From assembly GCA_937898685.1 (NCBI GenBank), contig CALEJT010000068.1:1-54470 (forward strand): 54,470 nucleotides of DNA. Reading direction: 5' to 3'. The translations under genes and the position numbers were made by a program. Shown piece after piece: positions 52,666-54,470 of the stretch (its first letter is position 1; each line of letters begins with the position of its first letter). Origin of the DNA: an uncultured Gammaproteobacteria bacterium (GTDB lineage: Bacteria > Pseudomonadota > Gammaproteobacteria > Pseudomonadales > Pseudohongiellaceae). The notes beneath the pieces are model-generated. The model did no database searches. It saw only the letters and a list, made by a program, of their open reading frames with translations, and had not been told where the DNA came from.

Positions 52666-53706
52666 ATGCTGATCAAAATTAAACCTCGCTATGCGATCCC
52701 TTCTTCAGAGATCACTCCTGAATCCGTGTATCGCTCGCGGCGATCCTTCCTCAAGCAGGCGGGGCTCGCGGGCGCCGGCCTGCTGACTACGCCAGCCTTT
52801 GCTCAAGTGGCGGGGGAAGGGGTAAGTTCAGTTCGCACGGCCGAAGCACTGAATCTTGCCGCCAAACCACAGTGGCTGGTCGATCAGGTTGCTGCACGCA
52901 AGCCTGCTCCGGAATCCGGTCCTTTCACTACCGACGAGATGCTCACTCCCTACGAGGACGTCTCGACCTACAACAACTTCTACGAGTTCGGCACCGACAA
53001 GGGCGACCCCTCTCGTAACGCCAAGAATTTCAAAGTGGAGCCTTGGACCGTCGAGGTCACGGGTGAAGTCGGCAAACCCGGCAAGTACACGCTCGAAGAC
53101 ATTCTCAAGCCTCACGCCTTGGAAGAGCGCATTTATCGTCTCCGTTGCGTGGAGGCTTGGTCCATGGTCATTCCCTGGATCGGCTTCCCGCTTGCAGATC
53201 TGATCCAGCGTTTCGAACCCAATTCCGACGCCAAGTTCGTGGAGTTCATCACGCTTGTCGATCGGGAGCAGATGCCGGCACAGCGCTCTCGTTTATCCAC
53301 GATCGATTGGCCATACCGCGAAGGTCTGCGCATGGATGAAGCAATGCATCCGCTGACTCTGATGGCTGTCGGCCTCTATGACGACGTGTTGCCCGCACAG
53401 AATGGTGCGCCGTTGCGTCTGGTGGTGCCGTGGAAGTACGGCTTCAAGAGCATTAAATCGATCGTTCGAATTAACTTCCGCAAAACCATGCCCAACACGA
53501 CGTGGAGTGATTTGCAGCCGAACGAATATGGCTTCTACGCCAATGTGAACCCGGCGGTCAGCCATCCGCGTTGGAGTCAGGCGACGGAGCGTCGTTTGCC
53601 GTCGAGTCTCTTTGCTCCTCGTCGCATCGACACCTTGCCCTTCAATGGCTATGCCGATGAAGTGGCCCACCTCTATGCCGGCATGGATCTGCGCCGGTTC
53701 TATTGA
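52666..53706 (+). CDS. msrP: Periplasmic methionine sulfoxide reductase MsrP, molybdenum subunit
   Basis: MsrP (YedY) repairs oxidised methionine in periplasmic proteins with electrons from MsrQ. The 346 residues begin with a Tat signal (YRSRRSFLKQAGLAGAGLLT), consistent with export after cofactor insertion. The molybdenum-binding Cys161 lies in YRLRCVEAWSMVIPWIGFPL. AAAAAGGAGAAAGATC before ATG 52666 is a strong ribosome binding site. msrQ follows. Confidence 0.95.
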   Translation: MLIKIKPRYAIPSSEITPESVYRSRRSFLKQAGLAGAGLLTTPAFAQVAGEGVSSVRTAEALNLAAKPQWLVDQVAARKPAPESGPFTTDEMLTPYEDVSTYNNFYEFGTDKGDPSRNAKNFKVEPWTVEVTGEVGKPGKYTLEDILKPHALEERIYRLRCVEAWSMVIPWIGFPLADLIQRFEPNSDAKFVEFITLVDREQMPAQRSRLSTIDWPYREGLRMDEAMHPLTLMAVGLYDDVLPAQNGAPLRLVVPWKYGFKSIKSIVRINFRKTMPNTTWSDLQPNEYGFYANVNPAVSHPRWSQATERRLPSSLFAPRRIDTLPFNGYADEVAHLYAGMDLRRFY

Positions 53707-53731
53707 AGATTCGCACGCAGTGTCGCTGCTA

Positions 53732-54373
53732 ATGTCTCTGCGCTCCTGGGTAAAGCTCGGTGTCTTCTTGCTGAGCTTCTACCCGGCAGGAGTGATGTTC
53801 TACAAAGTTTGGCGGGCCTACTTGGGGTTGCCGGTCGACCTCGGTCCGGATCCACCGCAGACCTTGGCGCTGGAAACGGGGGAGTGGGCCATTCGCTTTC
53901 TCGTCGGCAGTTTGTGGATCACTCCGCTGCGCTATCTGTTGGCGGCTCCCGTCATCTGGCAGTACCGGCGCATGATCGGCCTCTACGCACTTTTCTACAC
54001 CGTTCTGCATTTCCTGGTATTTCTGTTCTTCATTCTGCAGCTCAGTTTTGCGGATCTAGGGCGGGAAATAGTGGAGCGCCCTTACATCACCATAGGCTTC
54101 TTAGCGCTGGTGTTCATGATTCCGTTGGGGCTTACGTCTTTTCAGGCTGCGCAGCGCAAGATGGGGCGAAGCTGGAAGAAGCTTCATCGGATCGTCTACG
54201 TTATTAACGTGCTCGCTGTTCTCCATGTGGTCTGGATCGTGAGATCGAGTTATGGGGATGCAGTGCTCTACGGAAGTCTGGTAACATTCGCCCTCCTTTA
54301 CCGATTGCTTCGCAGTCGAGTGGAGGGGGTGCGCAAGTTTCACTTGCCGCTCTGGGGAAACAAAAAAAATTAA
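53732..54373 (+). CDS. msrQ: Heme-binding membrane subunit MsrQ
   Basis: MsrQ (YedZ) carries electrons across the inner membrane to MsrP. The 213 residues hold about six membrane segments, with candidate heme-ligand histidines in YTVLHFLVFLFF and in LHRIVYVINVLAVLHVVWIV. I placed the start at ATG 53732 (MSLRSWVKLGVFLLSF); a GTG 53720 is also possible. The frame extends to 53612 inside msrP, but that part is not membrane-like. The stop lies inside the AT-rich block upstream of the rRNA promoter. Confidence 0.93.
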   Translation: MSLRSWVKLGVFLLSFYPAGVMFYKVWRAYLGLPVDLGPDPPQTLALETGEWAIRFLVGSLWITPLRYLLAAPVIWQYRRMIGLYALFYTVLHFLVFLFFILQLSFADLGREIVERPYITIGFLALVFMIPLGLTSFQAAQRKMGRSWKKLHRIVYVINVLAVLHVVWIVRSSYGDAVLYGSLVTFALLYRLLRSRVEGVRKFHLPLWGNKKN

Positions 54374-54421
54374 AAAATTTTTTGTGTCACCCCTTGCACA
54401 GCGGCTCCGGCTCTGTACAAT
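54362..54421 (+). promoter_or_regulatory. Strong stable-RNA-type promoter with UP-like element
   Basis: TTGCAC (54394-54399) and TACAAT (54416-54421) lie 16 bases apart, with a GC-rich discriminator (GCGCGCCC) after the -10. An A6T6 block (54372-54383) sits where an UP element binds the alpha subunits. This layout is usual for rRNA and tRNA promoters under growth-rate control. In Pseudomonas the msrPQ region is followed by an rRNA operon, as I recall, so 16S rRNA probably starts beyond the window. Confidence 0.75.
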
Positions 54422-54470
54422 GCGCGCCCTCACCGACGCGGTTCGGCCGATGGGTTGGCGGGTTGGTGAG

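Overview
The window is about 54 kb of GC-rich, densely coded chromosome from a gammaproteobacterium. This follows from the gene orders bamD/rluD/pgeF/yecA-like/clpB and ilvIH...pssA-msrP-msrQ followed by an rRNA-type promoter, an order I recall from Pseudomonas, and from the long (class II) IlvC and IlvY types. I cannot name the genus. Codon use avoids TTA, CTA and TCA, so many long antisense reading frames stay open; I treat these as shadows. I see no insertion sequence, integrase, CRISPR array or tRNA.

Layout. (1) 1-7.4 kb: the repetitive tail of a Gly/Leu-rich protein, then a complete type I secretion system (TolC-like outer membrane protein with a long N-terminal extension, ABC transporter with a degenerate C39 domain, HlyD adaptor) and an uncharacterised barrel-type protein. 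(2) 7.7-19.7 kb: a six-gene glycogen operon, malQ-glgB-glgX-glgP-glgC-glgA, with translationally coupled junctions and a perfect hairpin between glgC and glgA. (3) 19.7-28.5 kb: zwf and a large transglutaminase/DUF2126 protein on the minus strand, diverging from an ATP-grasp plus alpha-E gene pair; then, on the minus strand, the proteasome-like peptidase Anbu and a phosphoribosyltransferase. This is the Anbu/amidoligase neighbourhood, a predicted peptide-synthesis and peptide-processing system whose substrate is unknown; it is the most interesting locus here.

(4) 28.6-41.4 kb: housekeeping genes, namely an AGCS symporter with an extra domain, bamD, rluD, pgeF, a UPF0149 gene, clpB (with a clear sigma-32 promoter), nhaA, a beta-carbonic anhydrase, a LysR regulator and ppx. 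(5) 41.5-45.9 kb: three exported proteins, a CBM9-like/DUF5916 outer-membrane-type protein, a DUF4159 protein and an M19 dipeptidase. (6) 45.9-54.5 kb: branched-chain amino acid synthesis (ilvI-ilvH with a long leader, ilvC and a flavin-binding-fold gene inverted, ilvY diverging from ilvC over an operator region), then pssA, msrP and msrQ. The last 100 bases hold a strong promoter with an UP-like element and a GC-rich discriminator, which probably starts an rRNA operon just outside the window.

The genes at 7.7-21.2 kb together cover glycogen synthesis, breakdown and entry of glucose-6-phosphate into the pentose phosphate or Entner-Doudoroff routes.
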